This document shows positions 52,328-64,000 of a DNA stretch of 64,000 bases, in pieces; within the stretch, counting starts at the first letter, position 1; each line of letters begins with the position of its first letter. A model generated the notes under the pieces. That model made no database searches, was not told the DNA's origin, and worked only from the letters and a program-made list of their open reading frames with translations. The DNA is from Candidatus Thioglobus autotrophicus (lineage in GTDB: Bacteria; Pseudomonadota; Gammaproteobacteria; PS1; Pseudothioglobaceae): positions 1,240,001-1,304,000 of the forward strand of contig NZ_CP010552.1 in the NCBI RefSeq assembly GCF_001293165.1, written 5' to 3'. The position numbers were made by a program, and so were the translations under genes.

Positions 52328-53707
52328 ATGTCAAATTTATTACAGGTTAAGCAAGCCTATACGGGTGAAGTATTAAAAGAGCTAAAAATGCATGATGGTA
52401 ATCAGGTTGATCAGATGCTAACAACGGCCCAAACATTGCACCATCAAGGTGCCTTACCTGTTTATGAGCGTGTTAATATATTAAGAAAACTGGCTGATTT
52501 GGTTGCAAATGAGCATGAGCAGTTTTCACAATTGATTGCTAACGAAGGTGGCAAGCCAATTCGTGATGCTCGTGTTGAAGTAACACGTGCAGTAGGCGGT
52601 ATTCATATTGCGATTGCTGAAATTCAAACTAGTCAGGGCACTGAAATCCCAATGGATTTAAGCGCCGCAGGCAGTGGACGCAAGGCTTTTACAATTTTAG
52701 AGCCAATTGGCGTGGTGGTAGCGGTCAGCGCTTTTAATCATCCGTTGAATTTAGCCATTCATCAAGTTATTCCTGCAGTTGCAACAGGTTGTCCGGTGAT
52801 TATCAAACCAGCAGCACTAACACCTTTATCAACCTTGCGCTTAGCAGAGCTTATTTTAGAAGCTGGTCTGCCAGCAGGCTGGGTGCAAGTGGCGCTCACT
52901 AATCGTGAGAATTCGGAAAAGCTAGTTACTGATTCCCGAGTAGCTTTTTTCAGTTTTATTGGTTCTAGCAAAGTTGGCTGGTATCTGAAGTCTAAGCTAG
53001 CACCTGGCGTGCGCTGTGCGCTAGAGCATGGCGGTGTGGCGCCACTAATTTTTGATCAGTATGCTGATGAAGAGGGGTTTGTGAGTGGCGTAGTTAAGGC
53101 AAGCATGTATCATTCAGGCCAGGTTTGCGTATCTGTACAACGTGTTTATGTGCCTCAAAATCGAGCGAGTGAATTGGCGCAAAAAATTGCTGATATTGCT
53201 GCTAAACAGGTGGTTGGTGATGCTGTTAATGAAGACAGTGATTTAGGCCCACTTATCCTACCAAAAGAGACTGATAGAATAGAATCATGGGTTAATGAAG
53301 CAGTTGAGCAGGGTGCGCAAGTACTGACAGGCGGCAAGCGAATTAATGATGTTAGCTACGAGCCGACTGTTTTACTTAATCCTTCTAAAAAGTCTAAAGT
53401 ATCTACGCATGAAATTTTCGGCCCTGTTGTTTGTGTGTATGGTTATCAGAATATTGACGAGGCAATCTCAGAGGCGAATAGTCTGGATGTTTCATTTCAG
53501 GCAGCTGTGTTTAGTGATGACATATCTAAAGCAATGGATATTGCTAAAAGGCTAGAGGCATCAGCCGTGATGATTAATGATTACACAACCTTTAGAGTGG
53601 ACTGGATGCCATTTGCAGGGCGTAAGCATTCAGGTTATGGTATTGGCGGTATTGGTTATAGCATGAAAGATATGCTTGAGCATAAGATGCTGGTTGTTAA
53701 AGGTTAG
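52328..53707 (+). CDS. NAD(P)-dependent aldehyde dehydrogenase
   Basis: A 459-residue aldehyde dehydrogenase. The catalytic Cys is in YHSGQVCVSVQRVYV and the general base Glu in CALEHGGVAPLI. It resembles the lactaldehyde / succinate-semialdehyde group. It starts 7 bp after the acetolactate synthase gene. The substrate is unknown; clustered with an acetolactate synthase-type enzyme it may oxidise an aldehyde product of that step. A short gap leads to the convergent ABC exporter. Confidence 0.88.
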   Translation: MSNLLQVKQAYTGEVLKELKMHDGNQVDQMLTTAQTLHHQGALPVYERVNILRKLADLVANEHEQFSQLIANEGGKPIRDARVEVTRAVGGIHIAIAEIQTSQGTEIPMDLSAAGSGRKAFTILEPIGVVVAVSAFNHPLNLAIHQVIPAVATGCPVIIKPAALTPLSTLRLAELILEAGLPAGWVQVALTNRENSEKLVTDSRVAFFSFIGSSKVGWYLKSKLAPGVRCALEHGGVAPLIFDQYADEEGFVSGVVKASMYHSGQVCVSVQRVYVPQNRASELAQKIADIAAKQVVGDAVNEDSDLGPLILPKETDRIESWVNEAVEQGAQVLTGGKRINDVSYEPTVLLNPSKKSKVSTHEIFGPVVCVYGYQNIDEAISEANSLDVSFQAAVFSDDISKAMDIAKRLEASAVMINDYTTFRVDWMPFAGRKHSGYGIGGIGYSMKDMLEHKMLVVKG

Positions 53708-53733
53708 TACCCCCACTTCTCTAGAAATTTACC

Positions 53734-55455
<1,722 letters not shown>

Positions 55456-55510
55456 TTACAATTACTTTGTATTTTGATGTTCAACATTATAACGCGTTAA
55501 GGTATCATAA

Positions 55511-57175
<1,665 letters not shown>

Positions 57176-57505
57176 GTGTTTGATCAAGCGCTAGAATACT
57201 GGGGAAGTGATAGCTTCCCGCATTATTTTAAGCGTGCTTTTAATGAGTTAAGTTTGGCCGAGTTGCCTTTGCTTGCTTGTTGTCAGCATAGCGGGGTGAT
57301 TGATAAAGAGACAATCAGTCTAAGCATTCTAACCAGCTCAGCTGATGAACAAACAATTCACTTAAAGATTGGTGTGTTTTTCTGCGAAATTTTATCGGGC
57401 TGCGCCTGTAGTGACGACCCTTCTCAAGCAATGATACTCGAGAATTCCTATTGCGAGCTAAGTGTTAAACTTGATCGCAACAAGGCTGAATTAAGTTTTG
57501 ACTAA
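57176..57505 (+). CDS. Hypothetical protein after pyrG (109 aa)
   Basis: I do not recognise a domain with certainty. The protein is soluble and has no signal peptide, with a Cys-rich middle (LLACCQHSGVID and GCACSD). It starts with GTG right after the pyrG stop and overlaps der by 4 bp at the end, so its place is tightly constrained. It may be a small conserved gammaproteobacterial protein. Confidence 0.65.
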   Translation: MFDQALEYWGSDSFPHYFKRAFNELSLAELPLLACCQHSGVIDKETISLSILTSSADEQTIHLKIGVFFCEILSGCACSDDPSQAMILENSYCELSVKLDRNKAELSFD

Positions 57506-58914
57506 CGCTTTTTTCTTTTCTTAATAAACTTCATTAGGCGACGCCTTTTAGTTACTTGTCGTGCACTGAGTTCATTCTTAGTGTCTTTAAATGGATTCTC
57601 TCCACTCTTATATTCGCATCTCAAGGGTGTATTTGTTAATTTAAGTGCATCAGTAAAGAAATTCTTTAAATAGCGATCATAGGCGTTAGGGACATTCTGT
57701 AGATGATTTCCATGGAAGGTAAGTGTTGGTGGAAACACATCTGTTTGGTTTACGTATTTAATCTTTAATCGTCTGCCTTTAACAGGTGGCGGTTGATGAC
57801 CATGATTAGCCGCTTCCAGAATTTTGTTCAAGGTTGAGGTTGAGTGTTGAGTGCCTGCATTTTTGTAGGATTTAACAATCGGTGCAAACAATTTTCCAAC
57901 GCCTGAGCCATGCAAGGCAGAAATATAATGCACACTAGCATAATTGACAAATGAGAGTTTTACATCTAGCTTACGTTTAACTTCTGATTTTTGGTATTCA
58001 TCCAAACCATCCCATTTATTAAGAACAATAAGTAGTGCTCGGCCTTTATCAGCAATCATACCTAGAAGTGTTGCATCTTGCTCAGTAACCCCTTCACGTG
58101 CGTCTAACACTAAGATAACTACATGTGATCGATCCAGTGCATCAATGGCTTTAATAATAGAAAAAATTTCAATTTTTTCATGAGTAGAGCGTTTACGCCT
58201 AATTCCAGCTGTATCAATCAGGGTGTATTTTTGTCCTTCACGCTCAAAGGGGATATAAATGCTATCGCGTGTGGTGCCAGGCATATCAATGGCTAGTACT
58301 CTTTCTTCACCTAAGATTCGATTAATAAGGGTTGATTTTCCTACATTAGGCCTACCTAAAACAGCAACTGCAATGCCCTCGACTTCTTCCTCGTCTTCTT
58401 CTATTTCTTGATATTGAGGTAGTAAAGGAAGTGTGTATTCGATTAAATCAGCAATACCTTGACCATGTTCAGCAGAGATAAGTCTAGGCGTTCCTAGACC
58501 TAACTCGTAAAATTCAGCCGCCTTAATCTCATCCAAACCCTCGGATTTGTTACAGACAAGGATTACTTCTTTTTTAAGTCGTCTTAGGCGTGAGGCAATC
58601 TCTAGGTCTAGGCCAATCACACCGTCTCTACTACTAACAATAAAGTAGATAACATCAGATTCTTCAAGCGCACTTAGTACTTGCCCTTGAATGCCACTAT
58701 CGACTTCGTTGTCTTCATTGGTTAATCCGCCTGTATCAATAATAGTGACGAATGTTTCGCTGTCATCATCGAGCAAAACTTCTGCATATTGACGATCACG
58801 TGTTAAACCTTCAAAGTCAGACACGAGAGCTTGACGAGAGTGACTTAGTCGATTAAATAAAGTAGACTTGCCCACATTTGGGCGTCCAACAAGAGAGATG
58901 GTAGGTAGGCCCAT
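57502..58914 (-). CDS. der: Ribosome-assembly GTPase Der (EngA)
   Basis: An essential GTPase for 50S subunit assembly, with two GTPase domains in tandem. GRPNVGKST appears twice (near residues 8 and 186), with a KH-like domain at the C terminus (residues about 350-450) and a basic tail RRRLMKFIKKRKKR. The 470-residue length is normal. It is last in the minus-strand order hisS, yfgM, der; bamB, usually between yfgM and der, is absent here. Confidence 0.97.
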   Translation of the reverse strand: MGLPTISLVGRPNVGKSTLFNRLSHSRQALVSDFEGLTRDRQYAEVLLDDDSETFVTIIDTGGLTNEDNEVDSGIQGQVLSALEESDVIYFIVSSRDGVIGLDLEIASRLRRLKKEVILVCNKSEGLDEIKAAEFYELGLGTPRLISAEHGQGIADLIEYTLPLLPQYQEIEEDEEEVEGIAVAVLGRPNVGKSTLINRILGEERVLAIDMPGTTRDSIYIPFEREGQKYTLIDTAGIRRKRSTHEKIEIFSIIKAIDALDRSHVVILVLDAREGVTEQDATLLGMIADKGRALLIVLNKWDGLDEYQKSEVKRKLDVKLSFVNYASVHYISALHGSGVGKLFAPIVKSYKNAGTQHSTSTLNKILEAANHGHQPPPVKGRRLKIKYVNQTDVFPPTLTFHGNHLQNVPNAYDRYLKNFFTDALKLTNTPLRCEYKSGENPFKDTKNELSARQVTKRRRLMKFIKKRKKR

Positions 58915-58928
58915 GGTATTTTTTATAA

Positions 58929-59543
58929 TTAGTTAAGGTCAGCGAGCTTAATACTGATTAAGCTTTGCAATTCTGAATCTCTAGAGATTTGGCTAAGGGC
59001 TAACTTATAGTGCTCTTTAGCTTTTTCAATTTGATTATCAGCCACATAAATATCGCCTCTTAATTGGCTGTATAGGCCGTTAAACTCGCCTGGTGCTTTT
59101 TGATCTAGTGTGTTGAGTGCTTCTTTAAATTTGCCCATTTCAAACTGTATGCTAGCCATTCTCATATTAGCAACAATGGCGATTAAATCATTATCAGCAT
59201 CTACTAGAGTTGATAAATGTTGTAACGCAGTATCATAATCTTGCTTGTTAACAGCTGTTTTAGCTAACATTAAAATAGCTTGTTGCGTGTATCCACTGTC
59301 AGCATGATTGGTACTTAGCGCCTCAAAAGCTGTTAAGTTGTCTGTTGAAGTGGTATTTAAATATAAAGATCTTGCTTCGATAGACTGTTGTTGCTGGTAG
59401 GTTTTGTAAGCGCCCAGTCCCCAAATACCGCCTAATCCAAGGGCAATACCAACAACAATTTGCAAGCCATTGTCTTTAAGCCATTTTTTAATTTGCTGCG
59501 CTTGTTCGTCTTCAGTTTTGCCTACTTCAATAAAATTTTTCAT
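58929..59543 (-). CDS. yfgM: YfgM-like inner-membrane TPR protein
   Basis: A 204-residue protein with a short cytoplasmic N terminus, one membrane segment (GLQIVVGIALGLGGIWGLGAY) and a periplasmic TPR region. E. coli YfgM works with PpiD at the SecYEG translocon as a chaperone. It overlaps hisS by 4 bp. The order hisS-yfgM-der is conserved in gammaproteobacteria, which supports the call. Confidence 0.9.
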   Translation of the reverse strand: MKNFIEVGKTEDEQAQQIKKWLKDNGLQIVVGIALGLGGIWGLGAYKTYQQQQSIEARSLYLNTTSTDNLTAFEALSTNHADSGYTQQAILMLAKTAVNKQDYDTALQHLSTLVDADNDLIAIVANMRMASIQFEMGKFKEALNTLDQKAPGEFNGLYSQLRGDIYVADNQIEKAKEHYKLALSQISRDSELQSLISIKLADLN

Positions 59544-60808
59544 GTGTAATCCTTAAAATACTTAATCGCCTCGTCAAGACTTAGCGCCACTTGCTGTTCT
59601 TGAGATTTTAATGGTTTAATGCTAACTTGGTTATTATTTAATTCTTCTTCGCCCAATATTAGTGCAAAGTCAGCATTGGCTTTGTCTGCTTTTTTGAACT
59701 GACTTTTAAAGCTACCCAAGCTAATGTCATTATAAATAATGACATTAGCCATAGACTCATGCAGCGTGCCGGCTATTTGCATAGACTGGAGTTGGGCGCT
59801 CTCACTAGGCGTAATAATATAAATGGCAAGCGGCTGATTGTGCAAGTCTATTTCTTGCGCTTCTAATAGCAAAATAAGGCGCTCTAGGCCAATAGCCAGA
59901 CCAACAGCAGGCGTTGGCTTGCCACCCATTTTTTCAACAAGACCATCATAGCGTCCGCCAGCACATATCGTGCCTTGTGCGCCTAAGTCAGTTGTGGTCC
60001 ATTCAAATACAGTTCGATTGTAATAATCAAGCCCACGAACCAAGCGCGTATTAATAACAAAATCAATATTCAAAGCTTTTAAATAGGCTTTAAATTGCTC
60101 AAAATGCTGATCAGATTCTTCATCTAAATGCGTCATGAGTTTTGGTGCATTGTTAATTAAATCTTGCATAGCTGAATTTTTACTATCAAGAATTCTTAGT
60201 GGATTGCTTTCAAGACGTCTAAGACTGTCTTCATCAAGCTGATCTTTATGAGATGAAAAATATTCAACTAAAATATCTCGATAGCTAGCTCTGGCTTCAC
60301 TAGAGCCTAGGGTGTTAATCTCAAGAGTGATGTTTTTTAAGCCTAGTTTTTGCCATAGACTATGCGTTATCATCATCAGTTCTGCATCGACTTTTGCATC
60401 TGGTGCACCAAATACCTCAAGCCCAACTTGATGAAATTGGCGGTAACGTCCTTTTTGTGGACGCTCATGTCTAAACATAGCACCTTGATAGAAGACTTTT
60501 TGAATACCTTCACGCGGAAGATTGTGCTCGATCATCATGCGTACACAACCAGCAGTTCCTTCAGGGCGTAAACTTAAAGAGTCGCCATTAGATTCATGCC
60601 AAGAGTACATTTCCTTTTCAACAATATCAGTAGCCTGACCAATAGCACGACAAAAGGTGTCGGTTTTTTCAACCACAGGCGTGCGAATATTTTTATAGCC
60701 ATAAGCAATAAACAAATCAGCAATAGTGCGCTCTACAAACGCCCAAAGAGCAGAGTCTTTGGGTAGTAGATCGTTCATGCCACGAATGGCCTGGATTTTT
60801 TTGCTCAT
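59540..60808 (-). CDS. hisS: Histidyl-tRNA synthetase
   Basis: Charges tRNA-His. The 422-residue class II enzyme has the expected segments: AIRGMNDLLP at the N terminus, the motif 2 region FRHERPQKGRYRQFHQ, and the histidine-specific VRGLDYYNRTVFEW and GGRYDGL. The length is normal. It begins the hisS-yfgM-der operon. Confidence 0.97.
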   Translation of the reverse strand: MSKKIQAIRGMNDLLPKDSALWAFVERTIADLFIAYGYKNIRTPVVEKTDTFCRAIGQATDIVEKEMYSWHESNGDSLSLRPEGTAGCVRMMIEHNLPREGIQKVFYQGAMFRHERPQKGRYRQFHQVGLEVFGAPDAKVDAELMMITHSLWQKLGLKNITLEINTLGSSEARASYRDILVEYFSSHKDQLDEDSLRRLESNPLRILDSKNSAMQDLINNAPKLMTHLDEESDQHFEQFKAYLKALNIDFVINTRLVRGLDYYNRTVFEWTTTDLGAQGTICAGGRYDGLVEKMGGKPTPAVGLAIGLERLILLLEAQEIDLHNQPLAIYIITPSESAQLQSMQIAGTLHESMANVIIYNDISLGSFKSQFKKADKANADFALILGEEELNNNQVSIKPLKSQEQQVALSLDEAIKYFKDYT

Positions 60809-60874
60809 TTTGACTAGCTAATGATAAGATTAAAAGCGGTATTTTACCAATAATTACAAGGCTTTACCCTGGTA

Positions 60875-61762
60875 TTAAGTGTCAGTTGTCTTGTAATAGT
60901 TTGAGATGAAATAAAACACAATCAGAGCAAAAAACAAACGAATACCAATTAGCAAGAAAATATCGGCACCAAAAAACACAAACAGTAAAGTGTCTTCAAT
61001 GATAGCATGCGCCACCATTAAAAAATAACATACAGAAAGGATTTGTTTTTTGCTCATGTACTGAGCCTCTTTAAGAAGCACACCTGCGCCATAGGTGATG
61101 CCAATCAGTAGGCCCGTTATTAAGGCCATAATCGTACTCAGATGATGGTCAAATTTTTGTAGAAATTTCAAGCCTTTGATTAGAGTAACAATAAAAATAA
61201 CAAGGCTCACTAATATGATAATTTCAATTGCTAACAGAACCGCTTCATAACTTTTTTGCAGTATAAAATCAGTGAAATTATCTGGTGTTGTTAGGGTTGT
61301 TTGATATAGAGCGCTGGCGACATGATCTGGATTATCAAATAAAAATTCCGTTGGAATAATCAGAAGCGGGATTAGTACAATAAAAGCCATGATCAGCCTA
61401 AAACCAACGGAGTGAAGCCAGTCAACCCCCAGTTTTTTCATAATGGCTGACTCGATTGGAATAGAGTGTAATACGCCTAAAAACAAACCTAATATTGTCC
61501 AATCATAAACGCTTAATCCCAAAGGAGCGGCAAAGGCAATCGCAGCATATAAATTAAGAAATACGCCCGATGCTAGTGCTAGTGCGGTTTCTGGTGGCAG
61601 ATTAAGCAAGTTAGTAAAAGGCTCAAATACTTGGGCAATAATAGGCATTAACTCAAAATACATGAGTAATTCTGCCAATAAAAAATAAGGAATAACTGTA
61701 AATACAATAACTTTGGCAGTTGATAAGGCGCTATTTAAAAAGGCTTGAGTGTCAAAATTCAT
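60875..61762 (-). CDS. Nucleoside-recognition (Gate) domain membrane protein
   Basis: A 295-residue polytopic membrane protein with about eight hydrophobic segments and the Gate-like repeat organisation (SGVFLNLYAAIAFAAPLGL in one half and GLLIGITYGAGVLL in the other). These proteins resemble nucleoside transporter gates and SpmA/YjiH-type proteins; the substrate is unknown. It overlaps the 5'-nucleotidase gene by 4 bp, which suggests a shared role in nucleotide or nucleoside handling. Confidence 0.78.
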   Translation of the reverse strand: MNFDTQAFLNSALSTAKVIVFTVIPYFLLAELLMYFELMPIIAQVFEPFTNLLNLPPETALALASGVFLNLYAAIAFAAPLGLSVYDWTILGLFLGVLHSIPIESAIMKKLGVDWLHSVGFRLIMAFIVLIPLLIIPTEFLFDNPDHVASALYQTTLTTPDNFTDFILQKSYEAVLLAIEIIILVSLVIFIVTLIKGLKFLQKFDHHLSTIMALITGLLIGITYGAGVLLKEAQYMSKKQILSVCYFLMVAHAIIEDTLLFVFFGADIFLLIGIRLFFALIVFYFISNYYKTTDT

Positions 61763-62661
61763 GAATTAGAAATTCCGTTAGGAACATGCCCAGTGGGCAC
61801 ATATTGCGAGGCTGATTCGCAATGTGAATGCTGATCATCAAAGAAAATATCGGCGCTAAATTCTTTTAAGAAAACACCTTTATCTAGTCCGCCTAAAAAG
61901 AACGATTCGTCGATGCGAATACCCCATTCACGCATTGTATGAATAACGCGCTTATGCGAAGGGGCGGAGCGGGCAGTGACGAGTGCGGTTCGAATGGGGT
62001 TGTTTTCAACGGGAAAGGCAGATTGGATTTTGTGTAATGATTTTAAAAAACACTTAAACGGGCCCGCTTTAAGCTCTACATTGGCAGACGCTCTTTCGTT
62101 TTCTTCAAAAGCATCAATACCTTTTTCTTGAAATATTTTCTCAGATTCGTCCGAGAAGATAACCGCGTCGCCATCAAAGGCAATTCTTAGTTGAGTTTCA
62201 TGGGCTCCTTTGGAGCTTGCGCCAACAATAGAGGCAGCAGCAAAGCCAGATTCTAGTGCCTTTTGCACGTCTTGATAATTACTTGACAAGAATAAATCTG
62301 CCTCAAAAGCACCCACTAAGCTGTGCGTGCTTTCGCCACGAGTAAACGCTGCACGAGAGATATTAAGGCCGTAATGCTCAATTGAGTTAAAAATACGCAA
62401 CCCTGTGTCCGCACTATTTCTAGAAAGCAAAATAACATCAATGGGGTTTTTTTTGGTATTAAGCGTCAGTAGTTTTTTAACCAAAGAGAATCCAACACCA
62501 GGGGGTAAAACCACATCTTCGTTTTCTTCTTGGTGCTGAGCATAAGCTTCAACCCCTTGCTGTTTGAAGATTTGATGTGATTCATCTAAATCAAACAATG
62601 CTCTGGATGAAATGGCAATAACCAGTTTGTTTTTAGCTTTTGGGTCTACAGCATCTGCCAT
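61759..62661 (-). CDS. 5'-nucleotidase family protein
   Basis: About 300 residues, matching the bacterial 5'-nucleotidase family (PF06189). Visible segments are LVIAISSRALFDLDESH, VILLSRNSADTGLRIF, RGESTHSLVGAFEADLFLS and RIAFDGDAVIFSDE. The start at 62661 is chosen because AAGGA lies 7 bp before that ATG; a longer frame from 62700 would overlap the DUF1249 gene by 55 bp. It probably removes phosphate from nucleotides, feeding the adjacent membrane protein. Confidence 0.88.
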   Translation of the reverse strand: MADAVDPKAKNKLVIAISSRALFDLDESHQIFKQQGVEAYAQHQEENEDVVLPPGVGFSLVKKLLTLNTKKNPIDVILLSRNSADTGLRIFNSIEHYGLNISRAAFTRGESTHSLVGAFEADLFLSSNYQDVQKALESGFAAASIVGASSKGAHETQLRIAFDGDAVIFSDESEKIFQEKGIDAFEENERASANVELKAGPFKCFLKSLHKIQSAFPVENNPIRTALVTARSAPSHKRVIHTMREWGIRIDESFFLGGLDKGVFLKEFSADIFFDDQHSHCESASQYVPTGHVPNGISNS

Positions 62662-63101
62662 GATTTTCCTTGATATTGGTTCAAACAATAGTCTAGCCAT
62701 CTTTCAATGAATAGATTGAGTTCCCATTGTATATTCAGATCACTACATTGGGTTAAATAAGGGTGCTTGCTATTCAACATAGTTTCGTTACAAACCGACA
62801 GCACTTCGACAAGTTTTGCATCAAAATATACTTTGAATTTAATATCAGGCTTGTGAGTAGTGTCTTTAAGAACATGTGTTAAAGTAAAAATACCCGTATG
62901 AGTAAAGCGCTGTTCAACAATCAAATGTAGATCGGGGCAATTAGAATGGCGAATAATACTTGTATGTGCTGTTTGCTCAATAAGCGGAATGATTTTTAGT
63001 ATTTTTTGATAATTTGATTCAAACAATTTTGAAACGTCACTATAAGTCTTCGCTTGACGAGAATTGTATAAATGATGCAAATATTGAGCGTCTAAATCCA
63101 T
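62646..63101 (-). CDS. DUF1249 (YqiB-like) protein
   Basis: A 151-residue soluble protein of the YqiB/DUF1249 family, which lies next to cpdA in many gammaproteobacteria, as it does here. Conserved parts are LFESNYQKILKIIP and the C-terminal LNLFIERWLDYCLNQ. Function is unknown. It overlaps cpdA by 10 bp upstream and the nucleotidase by 16 bp downstream. Confidence 0.85.
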   Translation of the reverse strand: MDLDAQYLHHLYNSRQAKTYSDVSKLFESNYQKILKIIPLIEQTAHTSIIRHSNCPDLHLIVEQRFTHTGIFTLTHVLKDTTHKPDIKFKVYFDAKLVEVLSVCNETMLNSKHPYLTQCSDLNIQWELNLFIERWLDYCLNQYQGKSWQML

Positions 63102-63817
63102 TGTGTTTTAAAATTAATTGTGCCGTTTTCATTAAGCTCAAGCTCATTAAAGCCGATTCTATTTTTTCTTTTTAATGCTCCCTTGAGAGGTGCTTGGTTA
63201 AATTGTAGAGCAGTGGACGGACATGATAAGATTGTTATACCTAAGTGAGAAAATTCAGCCGCCTCATGCGCATGACCAAAGGTAATTAGGCGTATTTTAG
63301 AGTGTTTATCTAATACTTGAAATAAATCTTGAGGATTTGTTAATGATAGTGCGTCATCCCAGCTGCTGTTCATCGGCACAATAGGGTGATGCAAAACAAT
63401 CATGATATGCGCCGCATCAGAATTTAAACAAGCTTGATCAAGCTCTAAAAGCGCTGATTGAGTCACTAGGCCGTGAGTCTTTTTTGCCTGCACCGAATCA
63501 ATGTTAATAATTTCCCAATTGGCTAGTTTAAAGCTTTTAAACAAGCTTTTTTTAAAGATTTTTTCGAGATTGTCTGCTTGGTCATGATTGCCGCCAATGA
63601 CAAAAATTGGCTGCTTAATGGGGCGGAGTATTTCTTTTAAAGTTTGGTAAGAATTGAGTGTGCCTTGATGTGTTAAATCACCACTGATTAATACGCCATC
63701 AGATTCAATCTCTTTGATTCGTTGTGCCACTAACTGAAGATTGTGTTGAGAGTCAACCCCCATGACCATGGGTTGGTCGTCAATATGGCAATCACTTATT
63801 TGAATTAGTTTAGGCAC
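63092..63817 (-). CDS. cpdA: 3',5'-cyclic-AMP phosphodiesterase CpdA
   Basis: A metallophosphoesterase of 241 residues. Metal-binding motifs DCHIDD, GDLTHQG, GGNHDQ and the later HHPIVPMNS and FGHAHEAAEF are present. E. coli CpdA breaks down cAMP, but the signal molecule here is not shown. The start is GTG at 63817, inside the alr coding end (8-bp overlap). Confidence 0.9.
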   Translation of the reverse strand: MPKLIQISDCHIDDQPMVMGVDSQHNLQLVAQRIKEIESDGVLISGDLTHQGTLNSYQTLKEILRPIKQPIFVIGGNHDQADNLEKIFKKSLFKSFKLANWEIINIDSVQAKKTHGLVTQSALLELDQACLNSDAAHIMIVLHHPIVPMNSSWDDALSLTNPQDLFQVLDKHSKIRLITFGHAHEAAEFSHLGITILSCPSTALQFNQAPLKGALKRKNRIGFNELELNENGTINFKTQWI

Positions 63818-64000
63818 ACTGAGTAAAGGTTACGCGAGCACTAACGCCCGTTAGTAGTTCGTATGCAATTGTCTGGCTATAAGAAGCAACAGTTTCAACG
63901 CGTAGTTTAACATTTCCCCACAAGATGGCGCGATCGCCAATTTTGGCGCTGGTCTGTTTAATATCAACACAAATCAGATCCATGGATACACGCCCTGCCA
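63810..64000 (-). CDS. alr: Alanine racemase, C-terminal part (cut by window edge)
   Basis: Only the last 63 residues are in the window. GRVSMDLICVD is the typical C-terminal alanine racemase motif, and GVSARVTFTQ near the stop matches the family end. It makes D-alanine for peptidoglycan. The stop TAA (63812-63810) overlaps the cpdA start, so the two are coupled. Confidence 0.9.
   Translation of the reverse strand, partial: AGRVSMDLICVDIKQTSAKIGDRAILWGNVKLRVETVASYSQTIAYELLTGVSARVTFTQCA

Overview
The window looks like a chromosome segment of an AT-rich, sulfur-oxidising, nitrate-respiring gammaproteobacterium. Marker genes include RuBisCO with the CbbQ/CbbO activase, soxYZ, flavocytochrome c sulfide dehydrogenase, narGHJI, a periplasmic Nap system, and typical gammaproteobacterial housekeeping genes (der, yfgM, hisS, pyrG, pdxB, ung, cpdA, alr). 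The combination fits the SUP05/Thioglobus group of free-living and symbiotic sulfur oxidisers. The RuBisCO is form I (large plus small subunit), which I associate more with mussel-type symbionts of that group; this placement is inference. I see no insertion sequence, prophage, CRISPR array, tRNA or rRNA.

Layout. 0.2-10.6 kb: carbon-fixation island with cbbLS flanked by two complete cbbQ-cbbO activase pairs, three small unknown proteins and a thioredoxin/TPR protein. 10.6-26.2 kb: mogA, two NarK transporters, narGHJI, a DsrC-like protein, then molybdenum-cofactor genes (moaD, moaA, moaC, moeA, mobA, moaE), which serve the four molybdoenzyme genes of the window. 26.2-28.3 kb: a nitrate-assimilation locus with a two-hexaloop ANTAR-type leader, but a nirB cut down to its first ~90 codons and a strongly shortened nasA. 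28.3-30.5 kb: pdxB, ung and a TlpA-like protein. 30.7-45.1 kb: a respiratory/sulfur block with two Crp/Fnr regulators, an octaheme Hao-like cytochrome, napDGHABF, soxYZ, a methionine-rich membrane protein, cytochromes and fccAB. 45.1-64 kb: mixed genes, including a frameshifted tatA, a Rieske protein, a GltB-like/acetolactate synthase/aldehyde dehydrogenase cluster, an MsbA-like exporter and core housekeeping genes, ending inside alr.

How it works together. Nitrate would be taken up by NarK1/NarK2 and respired by NarGHI in the membrane, or reduced in the periplasm by NapAB with electrons from NapGH. Nitrite could pass to the Hao-like cytochrome. Electrons come from sulfide (FccAB) and from SoxYZ-bound sulfur, and feed CO2 fixation by RuBisCO.

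The most striking result is regulatory. narK and narG carry classical FNR boxes. A different 10-bp dyad (AAC-N4-GTT, mostly AACCTATGTT or AACATAGGTT) lies upstream of hao, napD, napA, fccA and the Crp/Fnr gene at 30712. At all five its centre is exactly 29.5 bp from the first base of a -10-like hexamer, the class II activator position (about -41.5). This suggests a separate Crp/Fnr-family regulon joining periplasmic nitrate/nitrite reduction to sulfide oxidation. The regulator at 44340, whose recognition helix has Val where FNR has Glu, is the best local candidate.
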